Numbered from the stretch's first letter, positions 19,917 through 28,873 are shown. The stretch is 64,000 nucleotides of DNA from Fodinisporobacter ferrooxydans (GCF_022818495.1 NZ_CP089291.1:1107536-1171535), one strand, 5' to 3'. Made by a program: numbers and translations. The notes: generated by a model not told the origin, from the letters alone.

Positions 19917-20599
19917 TGATACACCTCCCTCATAACATCTAAAACAGACTTGCCTTCTTTCAACCGCACATCCTCCGCGTTAAATTCCTTCAGTACCCTG
20001 CCTTGGTCAAGCAATACGACTTTATCGATCAAATGTTCGATATCGTGAATTTCGTGTGTGGTAATAATAACCCCGCGATCCTCGATTAAATGGCTGGTAA
20101 ACACATTTGCGATCTGCTCTCTGCTGAAAATATCGATCCCCGAAAATGGTTCGTCCATGAGCAAATAATCCGCGTTAATGGATAAGCCAAGCAGCAAATT
20201 GGCTTTGGCCGCATTTCCTTTGGATAAATCTCCGATTCGATCCTGTTCTTTCAGCTTGAAGAAGGATAACAACTCCAACGCACGCTGCCCGTTCCAATTC
20301 GTATAGAAATCCTGCATAAACTGCATCGCTTCTCCAATCCTCATATGGGAAGGCATTGTCAAGATATCCGGAATGAAGACGACTTTCTCGTAAATCCGCT
20401 TATCGACCGGCTGGCCGTCGATCCGGATTTGACCGCCACTGACTGGAGTCAGTCCCATGATCGCTTTCATGACAGTGGACTTGCCTACCCCATTAATGCC
20501 GACCAAGCAGGTTATCTGGCCTTTCTCCGCAGTGAACGACACTTCATCCAGCACTCTTTTTCTGCCGTATTTCTTACTGATTCGATCCACTTCGATCAT
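19913..20599 (-). CDS. ABC transporter ATP-binding protein (YtrB-like)
   Basis: 228-residue ATPase. Walker A is GINGVGKST, the signature loop is LSKGNAAKAN (a variant of LSGGQ seen in YtrB-type ATPases), Walker B is LLMDEPFSGID and the switch His is in IITTHEIHDIE. The ATG at 20599 has AAGGAGG upstream. It follows the GntR repressor gene by 52 nt and is coupled to the permease. Its job is to power the adjacent membrane protein. Confidence 0.93.
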   Translation of the reverse strand: MIEVDRISKKYGRKRVLDEVSFTAEKGQITCLVGINGVGKSTVMKAIMGLTPVSGGQIRIDGQPVDKRIYEKVVFIPDILTMPSHMRIGEAMQFMQDFYTNWNGQRALELLSFFKLKEQDRIGDLSKGNAAKANLLLGLSINADYLLMDEPFSGIDIFSREQIANVFTSHLIEDRGVIITTHEIHDIEHLIDKVVLLDQGRVLKEFNAEDVRLKEGKSVLDVMREVYQ

Positions 20600-20651
20600 A
20601 TAGCGACCTCCTTGAAGTTTTGCACAAGAAAACAGTAATCGTAAACATTGC

Positions 20652-21029
20652 CTACTCTTTCGCACATTCCGATTCATATTTTTCTCTCACTATGTGCAGC
20701 AGTTCATCCACAGGCACATCAATTTTCTTGACAGAATGTACAAATGCTTCGACAGCTTCCCGCAGAAGCTCTTCCCGTATCGAGTTCAAAATCCGTTCAT
20801 CTGCTGTAATCCGACTAGGAGAATTGCCTTCTGTCGTGATCAACTTCTGCTCCTCCATTTCCTTGTAAGCCCGCTGTGCCGTATTTGGATTAATCTTGAG
20901 CAAACCGGCCAGTTCCCTGCGAGATGGAATCTCCTGGCCCGCTATCAGTTTGCCTGTTGCGATTTCTTCTTTAAAATGCCGGACAACCTGCAGATAAACC
21001 GGATCGCGATTATTAAACGTAACGTTCAT
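20652..21029 (-). CDS. GntR-family transcriptional regulator, YtrA subfamily
   Basis: 125-residue regulator: an N-terminal winged helix (IPSRRELAGLLKINPNTAQR) and only a short helical dimerisation tail, the mark of the YtrA subfamily. It is first in an operon with an ATPase, a permease and an exported protein, the standard YtrA context. It likely represses its own operon through the palindrome at 21084-21103. Confidence 0.92.
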   Translation of the reverse strand: MNVTFNNRDPVYLQVVRHFKEEIATGKLIAGQEIPSRRELAGLLKINPNTAQRAYKEMEEQKLITTEGNSPSRITADERILNSIREELLREAVEAFVHSVKKIDVPVDELLHIVREKYESECAKE

Positions 21030-21083
21030 CTATCCATCTCCTAAGTTCCTTTCTTGCCAAACCTGATCTAACAACAAGGCGTG

Positions 21084-21103
21084 TATGTACTAAATAGTTC
21101 ATA
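21084..21103. promoter_or_regulatory. candidate operator for the YtrA-type regulator
   Basis: 20-bp palindrome TATG-T-ACTA-AA-TAGT-T-CATA, downstream of the promoter and 55 nt before the gene start. A second half-site pair TGTGTA/TACACA (21111-21134) covers the -10 box. Confidence 0.65.
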
Positions 21104-21115
21104 CGCTATATGTGT

Positions 21116-21145
21116 ACTATATCATTAATACACATGGTTTGTAAA
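21116..21145 (-). promoter_or_regulatory. sigma-A promoter of the GntR/ABC operon
   Basis: Minus strand TTTACA, 18 nt, TATAGT. It lies directly upstream of the operator palindrome. Confidence 0.65.
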
Positions 21146-21192
21146 GTTATCCCTTTTTGTATTTCTGTATGGAGGTTTTCAGAATTAATAAT

Positions 21193-21747
21193 CTACATTT
21201 CATATAACATGTCAAATGTCTTAGATTGAGCCATACGATGCGCAAGCAAATAAATAACGATATAAACCGGGAACGAATAAATGTGCTTCCAATGCACAAG
21301 AACGTACAAACCCAACAACTTCATAACTGGTTCGCCCACGAATGCATTTACAAGTCCAAATGTAATGGATTTGAGCCAAGGAGAAAAAGTCGGCTTATAT
21401 TGAATAAGAAACATAATCTCTATGGACATTAATGTGTCCCATGGGAAGAATGGTGGGAACGTGGGAATTAATTTAAAAGGATAGTACCAAAATTTATATG
21501 AGTTACCTAAAAGATCCAGCCATGAAATAATAATCAGCGCAAAAAAACCAACATACAGCAAGCGTCCTGTGCTGTCCCTTTTCCTAAAAATAAACCATAT
21601 TATGATTGGACCAATTGTCAGGACTAATTCAAACCACCATTGCCATGTCCATAGAATTTGTGTTGACCAGATGTGAGCATATCCCTTATTTGCGGCAACT
21701 GATTTATTTATGTATTCTATTATTTGTTTCATAACTGCATGAGTCAT
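21193..21747 (-). CDS. CBO0543-family integral membrane protein
   Basis: 184 residues with about five hydrophobic helices and the Trp/Phe/Tyr-rich loops typical of the CBO0543 family of Bacilli (WTWQWWFELVLTIGPI, FPPFFPWDTLMSIEI). The function of the family is unknown. The start ATG overlaps the stop of the small upstream ORF as ATGA, so the two are probably coupled. Confidence 0.7.
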   Translation of the reverse strand: MTHAVMKQIIEYINKSVAANKGYAHIWSTQILWTWQWWFELVLTIGPIIIWFIFRKRDSTGRLLYVGFFALIIISWLDLLGNSYKFWYYPFKLIPTFPPFFPWDTLMSIEIMFLIQYKPTFSPWLKSITFGLVNAFVGEPVMKLLGLYVLVHWKHIYSFPVYIVIYLLAHRMAQSKTFDMLYEM

Positions 21748-21980
21748 ACTTGAATCACTCGATTCTGTTGATTAGTGGGGGAGTAAATTCTTGCTATTCC
21801 TAAAGCTAAGCAATGCCCTAGAATGTTTTCTGCATGGTCTCCCTGTTTATTGTCACATTCCACAATTGTATTATTCCATTTCCGCAGTTTGTTATGTCTG
21901 GTAGTACCAGAATCGAAGCGATTCACATACACTGCTCGCCCCACCGGAGCGTCAGTACCGACAAAAACAAAACCTTTCAT
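21744..21980 (-). CDS. small protein of unknown function, upstream of and overlapping the CBO0543 gene
   Basis: 78 residues starting MKGFVFVGTDAPVGRAVYVN. It is supported by a 4-nt ATGA overlap with the next gene and by a diverged second copy of its 5' region at 32188-32274 (MDGFSFVGTN). The ribosome site is weak. No family recognised; it may be a decayed gene. Confidence 0.35.
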   Translation of the reverse strand: MKGFVFVGTDAPVGRAVYVNRFDSGTTRHNKLRKWNNTIVECDNKQGDHAENILGHCLALGIARIYSPTNQQNRVIQV

Positions 21981-22245
21981 TCTATTTTCGCAAAATATTT
22001 TTGAATACCACCCTACTCAATGGGCAGGATAGTTCAACAAAAGAATTGTTATATACTTAACAATCGTTCTTGGTGATTTTTCGATTATATTATGATTCAA
22101 CCTTTCATATGCCGTTCCTAAAATTAATCCCAAAAACGAATCAGAACTAAATGCAAAGTTTTTTCATCTGTTTATATGTAGAGCAAACGATACATGTAAC
22201 TATAGGGAATGGATGGCAATAGTATTGAGGAGGAACGAGCATCAT

Positions 22246-23061
22246 ATGAACAAGTCTTTTTCCGATAACACGCGTTGTGCGCAGCGGTTCTTTACGAAGG
22301 TTCCAGAAATTACGTTATATTTCTGGATTATAAAGTTGCTGACGACAGCCATGGGTGAAACAACTTCAGACTATCTTGTCTACCATATGAATCCATACCT
22401 TGCAGTAATTCTTGGAGGTATCGGGTTTGTCATTGCATTGATTCTGCAATTTGCGGTTCGTAAATATGTGGCATGGATTTACTGGCTTCTGGTCGTCATG
22501 GTGGCCGTTTTTGGCACGATGGTCGCAGATGCGACGCATATTGTATTGGGGATTCCATACTATGTCTCAACCATTGCCTTTGCAGTCATTCTGACGGTGG
22601 TATTCGCCACTTGGTACAGGGTTGAGAAGACGTTGTCAATACACAGCATCCACACTCGCCGTCGTGAAATGTTTTACTGGGCAACTGTACTCGCAACTTT
22701 CGCCATGGGAACAGCGACAGGGGACATGACGGCAATGACCTTGCATTTGGGGTACTTTGCTTCAGGGGTATTGTTTGCGGTCTTGTTTGCGCTCCCAGGG
22801 CTGTGCTATTGGCTGTTTGGCCTTAATGAGATTTTCGCATTCTGGTTTGCCTACGTCATGACTCGTCCATTGGGCGCCTCATTCGCGGATTGGTTTGGAA
22901 TGCCACATAATGTCGGTGGTCTTGGATATGGCAAAGGCTTGGTGAGCATTGTCTTAACGATTTTTATCGTTGCTTTTGTCGGCTATCTGACAGTGACCCG
23001 CAAGGACGTTCAACAGGAATCCGCCATCTCCAGCAACAGCTATATAAAAGTTGCTGAATAA
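22246..23061 (+). CDS. COG4705/DUF347-type membrane protein
   Basis: 271 residues from the ATG at 22246 (GGAGG upstream). Four similar membrane units are visible, each with a T-x-G-D/E-T-like start: KLLTTAMGETTSDYL, GTMVADATHI, FAMGTATGDMTA and TRPLGASFADWFG. This repeat is typical of COG4705 membrane-anchored proteins, sometimes linked to manganese or other metal transport. The function here is not shown by context. It ends 100 nt before a TIM-barrel gene on the same strand. Confidence 0.78.
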   Translation: MNKSFSDNTRCAQRFFTKVPEITLYFWIIKLLTTAMGETTSDYLVYHMNPYLAVILGGIGFVIALILQFAVRKYVAWIYWLLVVMVAVFGTMVADATHIVLGIPYYVSTIAFAVILTVVFATWYRVEKTLSIHSIHTRRREMFYWATVLATFAMGTATGDMTAMTLHLGYFASGVLFAVLFALPGLCYWLFGLNEIFAFWFAYVMTRPLGASFADWFGMPHNVGGLGYGKGLVSIVLTIFIVAFVGYLTVTRKDVQQESAISSNSYIKVAE

Positions 23062-23161
23062 ATGAAATTGCTGTTACTCTGTGCTAGAGGCAAAATAAGA
23101 TCGTTTGGATGAAAAGGAAGCCGCAAAAGTACTGGTTAGGTCTAAAGGGGTTAATTAGGAT

Positions 23162-24190
23162 ATGACATTGAAAGTAAAAGGCGTGACCTACGATGTTGGA
23201 ATGCCTGTTATCAAAGGTGGACTAACGCGCGAAGCTCTGCCATTGAACCTAGTGACGCGGGAGATGCAAATCATTTCTAAGGAGTTGCACTGTACTGCCG
23301 TACGCATCACAGGGCAGGATGTCGGGCGACTGAAAATGGCTGCAGATGCCGCAGCGCGTCAAGGACTGGATGTTTGGCTCTCACCGTCGTTGCACGATGC
23401 TGGCGAGCAGGAAACGTTCGGCCAGATTATAGAGGCGGCTTGTGTGTGTGAGGAACTACGCAAACACGATATTCAAGTTGTGTTGGTTATCGGGTGTGAA
23501 CTCAGTGTATTCATGGCAGGATTGATACCAGGAGATAGCGGGCTTGAACGTTTAGCAGTGCTTTCCGATCCATCACGATGGACTGAGGAACTTTTTGCGC
23601 AAGGATCGCCGCTGGAACGATTGAACCGTTTTTTGGCACACTCATCGACGGAGGCGAGAAAGCATTTCTCGGGTCCATTAACCTACGCATCAGGATTATG
23701 GGAAGATATCGACTGGAATATCTTTGACATAGTGGGCATCGATGCTTACCGCGACGCGAATAATGCCAGTCATTTCCGTGATGTGATCCGAAACTACAAA
23801 ATGTACGGCAAGCCCATAGTCGCAACTGAATTTGGATGCTGCACATATGTTGGCGCAGACGATCAAGGTAGTATGGGCTGGCTCGTTATTGATCGCGAGT
23901 CCAAGCCTTGGCGTCTGAACAAACCACTCATACGGGATGAAGACGTACAAGCACGGTATCTGACTGATATGCTTGCGCTGTTCGAGGATGAAGGGGTGGA
24001 AGGTGCCTTTGTCTTCACGTTTGTTAGCCCCAGCTATTCTTCCAGTGTTGATCCTGATTATGACTTAGACACCGCAAGTTATAGTCTTGTGCGTACCTGG
24101 ACTGGAAACGCAACATCTCGGTCACCGCTTCAGTGGGAACCCAAGAAAGCGTTTCACACGATTGCCCACTATTATGGGAGTGGACGATGA
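23162..24190 (+). CDS. TIM-barrel glycosidase-like protein of unknown substrate
   Basis: 342 residues that read as a beta/alpha barrel of glycoside hydrolase clan A type: strand motifs LDVWLSPSLHD, VVLVIGCELSVF (E after strand 4), FDIVGIDAYRD and IVATEFGC (E at strand 7), then VEGAFVFTF. The two Glu positions fit acid/base and nucleophile, but no family number can be assigned. There is no signal peptide, so it is cytosolic. It overlaps the next gene by ATGA, suggesting one transcript with the SRPBCC and ArsR genes. Base composition is somewhat higher in G+C than in its neighbours. Confidence 0.6.
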   Translation: MTLKVKGVTYDVGMPVIKGGLTREALPLNLVTREMQIISKELHCTAVRITGQDVGRLKMAADAAARQGLDVWLSPSLHDAGEQETFGQIIEAACVCEELRKHDIQVVLVIGCELSVFMAGLIPGDSGLERLAVLSDPSRWTEELFAQGSPLERLNRFLAHSSTEARKHFSGPLTYASGLWEDIDWNIFDIVGIDAYRDANNASHFRDVIRNYKMYGKPIVATEFGCCTYVGADDQGSMGWLVIDRESKPWRLNKPLIRDEDVQARYLTDMLALFEDEGVEGAFVFTFVSPSYSSSVDPDYDLDTASYSLVRTWTGNATSRSPLQWEPKKAFHTIAHYYGSGR

Positions 24191-24648
24191 CCCGTTATGT
24201 GTTAACCGGGGGCATTATTTCAAAAACTACCCTTCACACCTGCATCTTCATACAAAAAGCGGTTGTTTTCAATGCTCCGATTGAACACGTATGGAAAGCT
24301 GTTGCAACATCAGAAGGTATTGCTTCGTGGTGGATGCCAAATACTTTTGAACCTATTTTGGGACGTGACTTCATCCTACATGCAGGTCAATTCGGTGATT
24401 CACCTTGCAAAGTAACGGAAATCGACCCTCTGAACTGTGTCGGTTTTGACTGGGGTAAGGATTGGCATCTTACTTTTGAATTAAAAAAGTTAGAAGATGG
24501 AAAAACTGAGCTCACACTGATCCACTCTGGCTGGGATGCAGAAAAAGTTACAGAGTTTGGACAACCTCACTCAGTCGTTCATGGCATCATGGACAGTGGG
24601 TGGGAGAAAATTATCAAAGAGAATCTTCCCATATATATCGAGGCTTGA
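24187..24648 (+). CDS. SRPBCC (AHSA1-like) domain protein
   Basis: 153 residues. The core reads as an Activator-of-Hsp90-like START fold (VFNAPIEHVWKAVATSEGIASWW, then TELTLIHSGWDAE). It is coupled at the start to the TIM-barrel gene and at the end to an ArsR gene, the usual SRPBCC/ArsR pairing in Bacilli. The first 25 residues before the START fold are atypical, so translation may begin later. Confidence 0.82.
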   Translation: MTRYVLTGGIISKTTLHTCIFIQKAVVFNAPIEHVWKAVATSEGIASWWMPNTFEPILGRDFILHAGQFGDSPCKVTEIDPLNCVGFDWGKDWHLTFELKKLEDGKTELTLIHSGWDAEKVTEFGQPHSVVHGIMDSGWEKIIKENLPIYIEA

Positions 24649-24649
24649 A

Positions 24650-24976
24650 TTGGTAGCAACCCCGTCTAAACATAATGTATTTCAGGCAATCGCTGACCCT
24701 ACTCGTAGAAGACTGTTAAAATTGCTTGCTGACAAGGAAATGCCGATTACTGAAATTGCGGAATTCTTCCCGATAACCCGTACTGCTGTGAACAAGCATC
24801 TACATGTTCTTTCCGATGCGGGTCTTGTCAGCAGTCAGAAGGTTGGGCGGGAAACTCGGTACAAGCTTCAGCCAGAACCCCTTGTCGAACTAAAACAATG
24901 GCTTTCCTTTTTTGAACAATATTGGGATAAAAAGTTGTCTGCTCTTAAAGAGTTTGTAGAGACTGATAACGATTAG
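24650..24976 (+). CDS. ArsR-family winged-helix regulator
   Basis: 108 residues from a TTG at 24650 with GAGG 6 nt upstream, one nt after the SRPBCC stop. The helix-turn-helix is ITEIAEFFPITRTAVNKHLHVLSDAGLV and the wing is GRETRYKL. There are no Cys metal sites, so it is not metal-sensing. It belongs to the ArsR branch that travels with SRPBCC proteins. Confidence 0.88.
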   Translation: MVATPSKHNVFQAIADPTRRRLLKLLADKEMPITEIAEFFPITRTAVNKHLHVLSDAGLVSSQKVGRETRYKLQPEPLVELKQWLSFFEQYWDKKLSALKEFVETDND

Positions 24977-25107
24977 TAGTAAAATACGGTAATGGTAATT
25001 TAAATATTCGGATATCCAACGGCAATGATCATGAGTTGTTCCGCTAAAGGGCAGCAGTTTAATTCAATAAAAAATCAGGCTAAACTTAATGTGAACCATT
25101 AACTATA

Positions 25108-25262
25108 AGTGCGTGTTCAAAAAGTGGTTAAGTAAGACACAAGGAGTGCGAAGCCGAAGCACGAAAAGGCGACGGAGTGTACGTGTTTGGTACATGAGTA
25201 AGCCTTTTTGGGATTCGGCAAAGCAATCCGCCGTGGAGTTTTGACTACTTTTTGAACATCCT
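25108..25262. mobile_element. 155-bp MITE, copy 1
   Basis: Nearly identical to the element at 32028-32182. The ends form an inverted repeat (GTTCAAAAAGTGGT / ACTACTTTTTGAAC). It is flanked by a 5-bp direct repeat CTATA (25103-25107 and 25263-25267). It codes for nothing. Confidence 0.8.
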
Positions 25263-25303
25263 CTATAAATCAACTATAAATTGAAAGAGGGATTACATAG
25301 CTT

Positions 25304-25741
25304 ATGAACAACATCACGAAGATTAAAGTATTCAAATCCGTTAATGACGTATATGAAGCCTTCGTTGATCCTGCAAAGATAGGTAATTTTTGGTTTTCAT
25401 CCAGCTCTGAAAGATGGGAACAAGGCAAGACGGTTACATTGAGATATGAGGAATACGATGCACAAGTTGATATAAAAATAATGGAGATCGAGGAAAATAA
25501 AGAAATCGTTTTCCAGTGGGGTGCAAATGGGGAAGGACATGTTGTTACAATTACACTCAAAGAATTGGATAATACTAGTACAATTATTGAAGTTAATGAA
25601 GGAGGTTTTACTGAAAATGACGATAAACTAATAAGTGATCTGGTGGACAATAAAGAAGGCTGGGTTTATATGTTAACCTGTTTAAAGGGTTATTTGGAAT
25701 TTGGCATTAATAAATTAAGAGCAGGATTGGTAAAAGGATGA
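25304..25741 (+). CDS. SRPBCC (AHSA1-like) domain protein
   Basis: 145 residues with the START-like pattern (VNDVYEAFVDPAKIGNFWF, then IVFQWG and DNKEGWVYMLTCLKGYLE). It is a cytosolic small-ligand-binding fold of unknown ligand. It lies just after a MITE, whose right end is 41 nt upstream of the ATG. Its own terminator follows. Confidence 0.85.
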   Translation: MNNITKIKVFKSVNDVYEAFVDPAKIGNFWFSSSSERWEQGKTVTLRYEEYDAQVDIKIMEIEENKEIVFQWGANGEGHVVTITLKELDNTSTIIEVNEGGFTENDDKLISDLVDNKEGWVYMLTCLKGYLEFGINKLRAGLVKG

Positions 25742-25745
25742 CGTT

Positions 25746-25770
25746 AAAAGAGCCAAACTGGTTCTTTTTT
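25746..25770 (+). terminator. intrinsic terminator after the SRPBCC gene
   Basis: AAGAGCCA / TGGTTCTT stem followed by TTTT. Confidence 0.65.
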
Positions 25771-25845
25771 CGTGCAGACTCAATTTGAACTAACGTAGAT
25801 CAAGAGTTGAGGAGTCAATATTGCGGCTCCTCTTGTTGTTGTTAT

Positions 25846-25908
25846 GTTATTGGGCAGATTTGTTGGGTAGAAGACAAGTTCGGGGTGTCATGGCAACTTC
25901 AATGCTGA
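25846..25908 (+). pseudogene. remnant of a VOC/PhnB-like gene (C-terminal end only)
   Basis: In one frame the sequence reads WVEDKFGVSWQLQC and a stop. This is the conserved C-terminal strand of PhnB-like VOC proteins; the intact gene at 32396 ends WLNDRFGVSWQLNLPK. No upstream part is visible. The rest of 25771-26112 shows no gene. Confidence 0.5.
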
Positions 25909-26112
25909 TTCTATATCAATTGTGCTGAAAAGAATTGATGGATGTGTACATCTACACCAATTTCCTTGAAATCACTCCATTAACACTAAATCAAATTGGT
26001 ACGGGTCTAACGGCGAAACTCCCGTAATCATTCCTTACATAACCAATACTTGGTTTGTACCAAAATAAGGTATACAATAATACTAGATGAATTTGTTAAA
26101 GGGTGGTTTTCG

Positions 26113-26415
26113 TTGCCGAACATACAACAAGTTCCCGCTCATTTTAGCCCCTTTTTTTGGGATGTCCATATTGATGAATTGAAGCCGGCATTGCATAGCC
26201 GATTCATCATTGAGCGTTTACTGAATGAAGGAGATCATCATACTTTACATTGGCTTTTCAAAGCGTATTCCATGGATGAAATTCGTTTCGTCATTCAAAC
26301 AAGCCGAAATTTATCCCGAAAAACAGCAAGATATTGGCAGTACTTTTTCAATTTGAAGGAGGAGGATATGCGTTGTTTTGGAAAGTCATCGATCTCACCA
26401 GACAATCTGTTTTAA
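26113..26415 (+). CDS. antitoxin-like protein (DUF6922 type) of an AbiEii pair
   Basis: About 100 residues. It starts with a short strand (PNIQQVPAHFSPFFWDVHIDELKP), then helices with TARYWQYFFNL at the end, matching small DUF6922 partners encoded before AbiEii-type nucleotidyltransferases. The TTG at 26113 follows AAAGGGTGG; an ATG at 26050 is possible. It overlaps the toxin gene by 43 nt, so translation is coupled. Confidence 0.65.
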   Translation: MPNIQQVPAHFSPFFWDVHIDELKPALHSRFIIERLLNEGDHHTLHWLFKAYSMDEIRFVIQTSRNLSRKTARYWQYFFNLKEEDMRCFGKSSISPDNLF

Positions 26416-27011
26416 GGAAAATTCTCGAATCCCCTCCCGTTAAAAATTGTTACCTTGCTGGTGGTACTGCATTGGCATTTCAGCTTGGGCATCGTGAATC
26501 AATCGATTTTAACTGGTTTACACCCGATCCATTTACTCCTGAACAGATAGAGACCGGTTTATCCGAACAAGGGCGTCTGATGATCACGGAAGCCAAGCCA
26601 AATACCTTTCACGGCATTTTGGATGGTGTTCAGGTCACTTGGTTACGTTACACTGCCCCACTGCTCGAATCTCCTATTGTATCGGATATTCTTCCACAAT
26701 TGAAAATTGCCTCCATTTTAGATATCGGTACTATGAAGTTGATTGCGGCCAGTCAACAGGGAGCAAGGAAAGACTTCATCGATTTGTATGTAATCGAACA
26801 AAGCGGTTTATCTCTGACTTCTCTTATTAGGCGCCTTCCTGAGAAGTTCCCGAATACTTCGATTAACTACTACCATATTGTCAAAAGTCTAGTTTATTTC
26901 GATGATGCGGAACAGGAACCTATGCCACGAATGCTTAAGCCGTTGGAATGGACTACGGTAAAAGAGTTTTTTGTCCGAACACAAAAACAGTTGCTTAATT
27001 CCATACCTTAA
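26373..27011 (+). CDS. AbiEii/AbiGii-type nucleotidyltransferase (toxin of a type IV-like TA pair)
   Basis: 212 residues from a TTG at 26373 (GGAGGAT upstream). The NTase core begins YLAGGTALAFQLGHR and continues SIDFNWF. In the family this second motif normally reads (S/V)DFDWF or DIDFF, with both Asp binding metal; here the second Asp is Asn, so catalysis may be impaired. A later motif LDIGTMKLIAASQQGARKDF matches the family K/R-rich helix. AbiE toxins tie up nucleotides and block growth after phage infection; activity here is untested. Confidence 0.8.
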   Translation: MFWKVIDLTRQSVLRKILESPPVKNCYLAGGTALAFQLGHRESIDFNWFTPDPFTPEQIETGLSEQGRLMITEAKPNTFHGILDGVQVTWLRYTAPLLESPIVSDILPQLKIASILDIGTMKLIAASQQGARKDFIDLYVIEQSGLSLTSLIRRLPEKFPNTSINYYHIVKSLVYFDDAEQEPMPRMLKPLEWTTVKEFFVRTQKQLLNSIP

Positions 27012-27032
27012 TACAATCTTGTAGCTAAGTGC

Positions 27033-27057
27033 ATTCTGCAGTTTAATTTGCAGAATA
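27033..27057. repeat. perfect hairpin in the gap after the AbiEii gene
   Basis: ATTCTGCA / TGCAGAAT without a clear T-run. Nothing else is seen in 27012-27273 except a weak hairpin near 27190-27215. Confidence 0.35.
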
Positions 27058-27273
27058 ATGCGGTGTTCAATTATTTTTGTTCTGTTTACGTACTTAATCA
27101 GCTAATGGGCAGCAAAATACAGTAAACAATCAGCAAGGTAAGTAGAGCTATGCTTAGGGTGATCCTTCCTCACTGTGATATACATAAGGGAGACTATCGG
27201 TTTTCCTTTAGTCCCCCTAAAACTTAATTTATTACTTCTTGGTTGAATTACACGCTGGTTTTTTATCCGTTAG

Positions 27274-28680
27274 TTAAGGTGCAATCTCTTCCAACATCTT
27301 TTCACGTGTTTCAATCATTCGTAATGCCAACAACGCACCGAGGACAGTAACACAAGCAAAAAGAATAAACACAGAAGTAATACCTCTAGCGCCTAAAATA
27401 AAACCAACTATAGTAGGAGCTATTGCAGAAGCGAGACGTAGCCAGGCTGTGGCAAATGCTGTTCCAATCGCCCGCATTCGAGTTGGGTAGATTTCAGGAG
27501 TATAAAGATAAAGTAAAACAGTAATGGTACCTATGGCGCCATAAGCTGTAGATCCAAGGTATATTACGCCCGTTGGAGATTTCGCGCCACTTAGCCAAAG
27601 TGTAGTCAGTAAAAAACCTGCTATAAGATATGCGACTGTTGCCCATCTTTTACGACCTATCCTGTCAATCAGTAGGGCACAGGCGAAGACAGCAACAGTT
27701 TGTATAACATTAGAGATTGATGCTGCACGCAAAGATTGCTGCAAAGGAAGGTGATAGACTGTCTTGTAGAGGCTTGGTAGCCAGTTATTCAGACCGTTTG
27801 ATACAAAATAAGCGGAAAACCATAATGCCCAAACAATCAATGTTCTCCTACGGTAAAACGGTGAGAACAATTCTTTCCAATCACCTTTTGCAACCACATT
27901 GGAGGCGTTTATCGTCACTGGCTGGCGTTTGTCAGTACTTGCCTCGATCTCTTCAATAATGCGCTCAGCTTCATCAAATCGTTCTTTGGAAATCAGCCAA
28001 CGTGGAGATTCGCGTAATGTAAAAAATAGGAATAATATAATGATTCCACCTACACCACCTATTATAAACATCCACTTCCAACCTAAATTCGGCACAATAA
28101 GAGTACCAAGTTGTGCGCTAATCATGAGTCCAATCGGGAATATCAACTCATAAAGCATAAAAAATCGACCACGGCCGTGCGCGCGCGAGAGTTCATTGAT
28201 ATAAGCAGCTGCAACAGGAACTTCACCACCTATCCCAATTCCCTGTATAAATCTAAGCGCCAACAATGCGTTGAAACTGCCTGCAAAGATACAGGCGATA
28301 CTCATCACTGACATCAAAAGAACTGTCCATTTGGCACTATAAATACGTCCAAAACGTTCTGCTAACCATCCAAACAATATTGCCCCTATCGCTTGTCCAA
28401 GATATCCAATTCCAATTAGAATACCAATTTTTCCAGGATTAAGCTTCCAAAGACCGATCAGTACTGGTAACACGAACGCCAGAGACAAGGAATCGAAAGC
28501 ATCAAAAAAAGTTGCGCTCCCCGCGATTATACGTGGCTTGATGTGCCAACGGGAAAAAGGAATACTTTCAATGCGTGCAATCAGTTGTGAAGCGCGATTC
28601 GATAAGTTAATTTCATCTTTATTATACTCGTTAACTTCCTTAGTAATTTCCGAAGTATTGCTGTTCAATTGTATACTCAT
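27274..28680 (-). CDS. MFS transporter (sugar/acid:proton symporter type)
   Basis: 468 residues, 12 hydrophobic helices. MFS signature loops are visible between TM2 and TM3 (GWLAERFGRIYSAK) and after TM8 (DRIGRKRW), with IQGIGIGGEVPVAAAYINE in TM4-5, as in the AAHS/NiaP-like and metabolite:H+ symporter families. The ATG at 28680 has AAGGAGGAG upstream. It belongs to a cluster with a LacI repressor and a DapA-family lyase, so it likely imports the substrate of that pathway. Confidence 0.88.
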   Translation of the reverse strand: MSIQLNSNTSEITKEVNEYNKDEINLSNRASQLIARIESIPFSRWHIKPRIIAGSATFFDAFDSLSLAFVLPVLIGLWKLNPGKIGILIGIGYLGQAIGAILFGWLAERFGRIYSAKWTVLLMSVMSIACIFAGSFNALLALRFIQGIGIGGEVPVAAAYINELSRAHGRGRFFMLYELIFPIGLMISAQLGTLIVPNLGWKWMFIIGGVGGIIILFLFFTLRESPRWLISKERFDEAERIIEEIEASTDKRQPVTINASNVVAKGDWKELFSPFYRRRTLIVWALWFSAYFVSNGLNNWLPSLYKTVYHLPLQQSLRAASISNVIQTVAVFACALLIDRIGRKRWATVAYLIAGFLLTTLWLSGAKSPTGVIYLGSTAYGAIGTITVLLYLYTPEIYPTRMRAIGTAFATAWLRLASAIAPTIVGFILGARGITSVFILFACVTVLGALLALRMIETREKMLEEIAP

Positions 28681-28802
28681 ACTAAACTCCTCCTTCATTG
28701 GGGGCATCCAACAAATATTGAAAATTACTCACCAAGGCACAATTAACATTGATCCTACTAATTCAATACTTTTTATAAATCATTTTAAATAACACCGCTC
28801 CA

Positions 28803-28816
28803 TGAAAGTGCTTTCA
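28803..28816. promoter_or_regulatory. cre-like / LacI-type palindrome upstream of the MFS gene
   Basis: TGAAAGTGCTTTCA, one position off the CcpA cre consensus, in the 193-bp gap before the MFS start. It may bind CcpA or the local LacI-family regulator. Confidence 0.55.
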
Positions 28817-28873
28817 TTTGCCTATAGAACTTGTCAGACTCCAAGATTTTTTTCCAGAGCCTGAATGAGTAAT

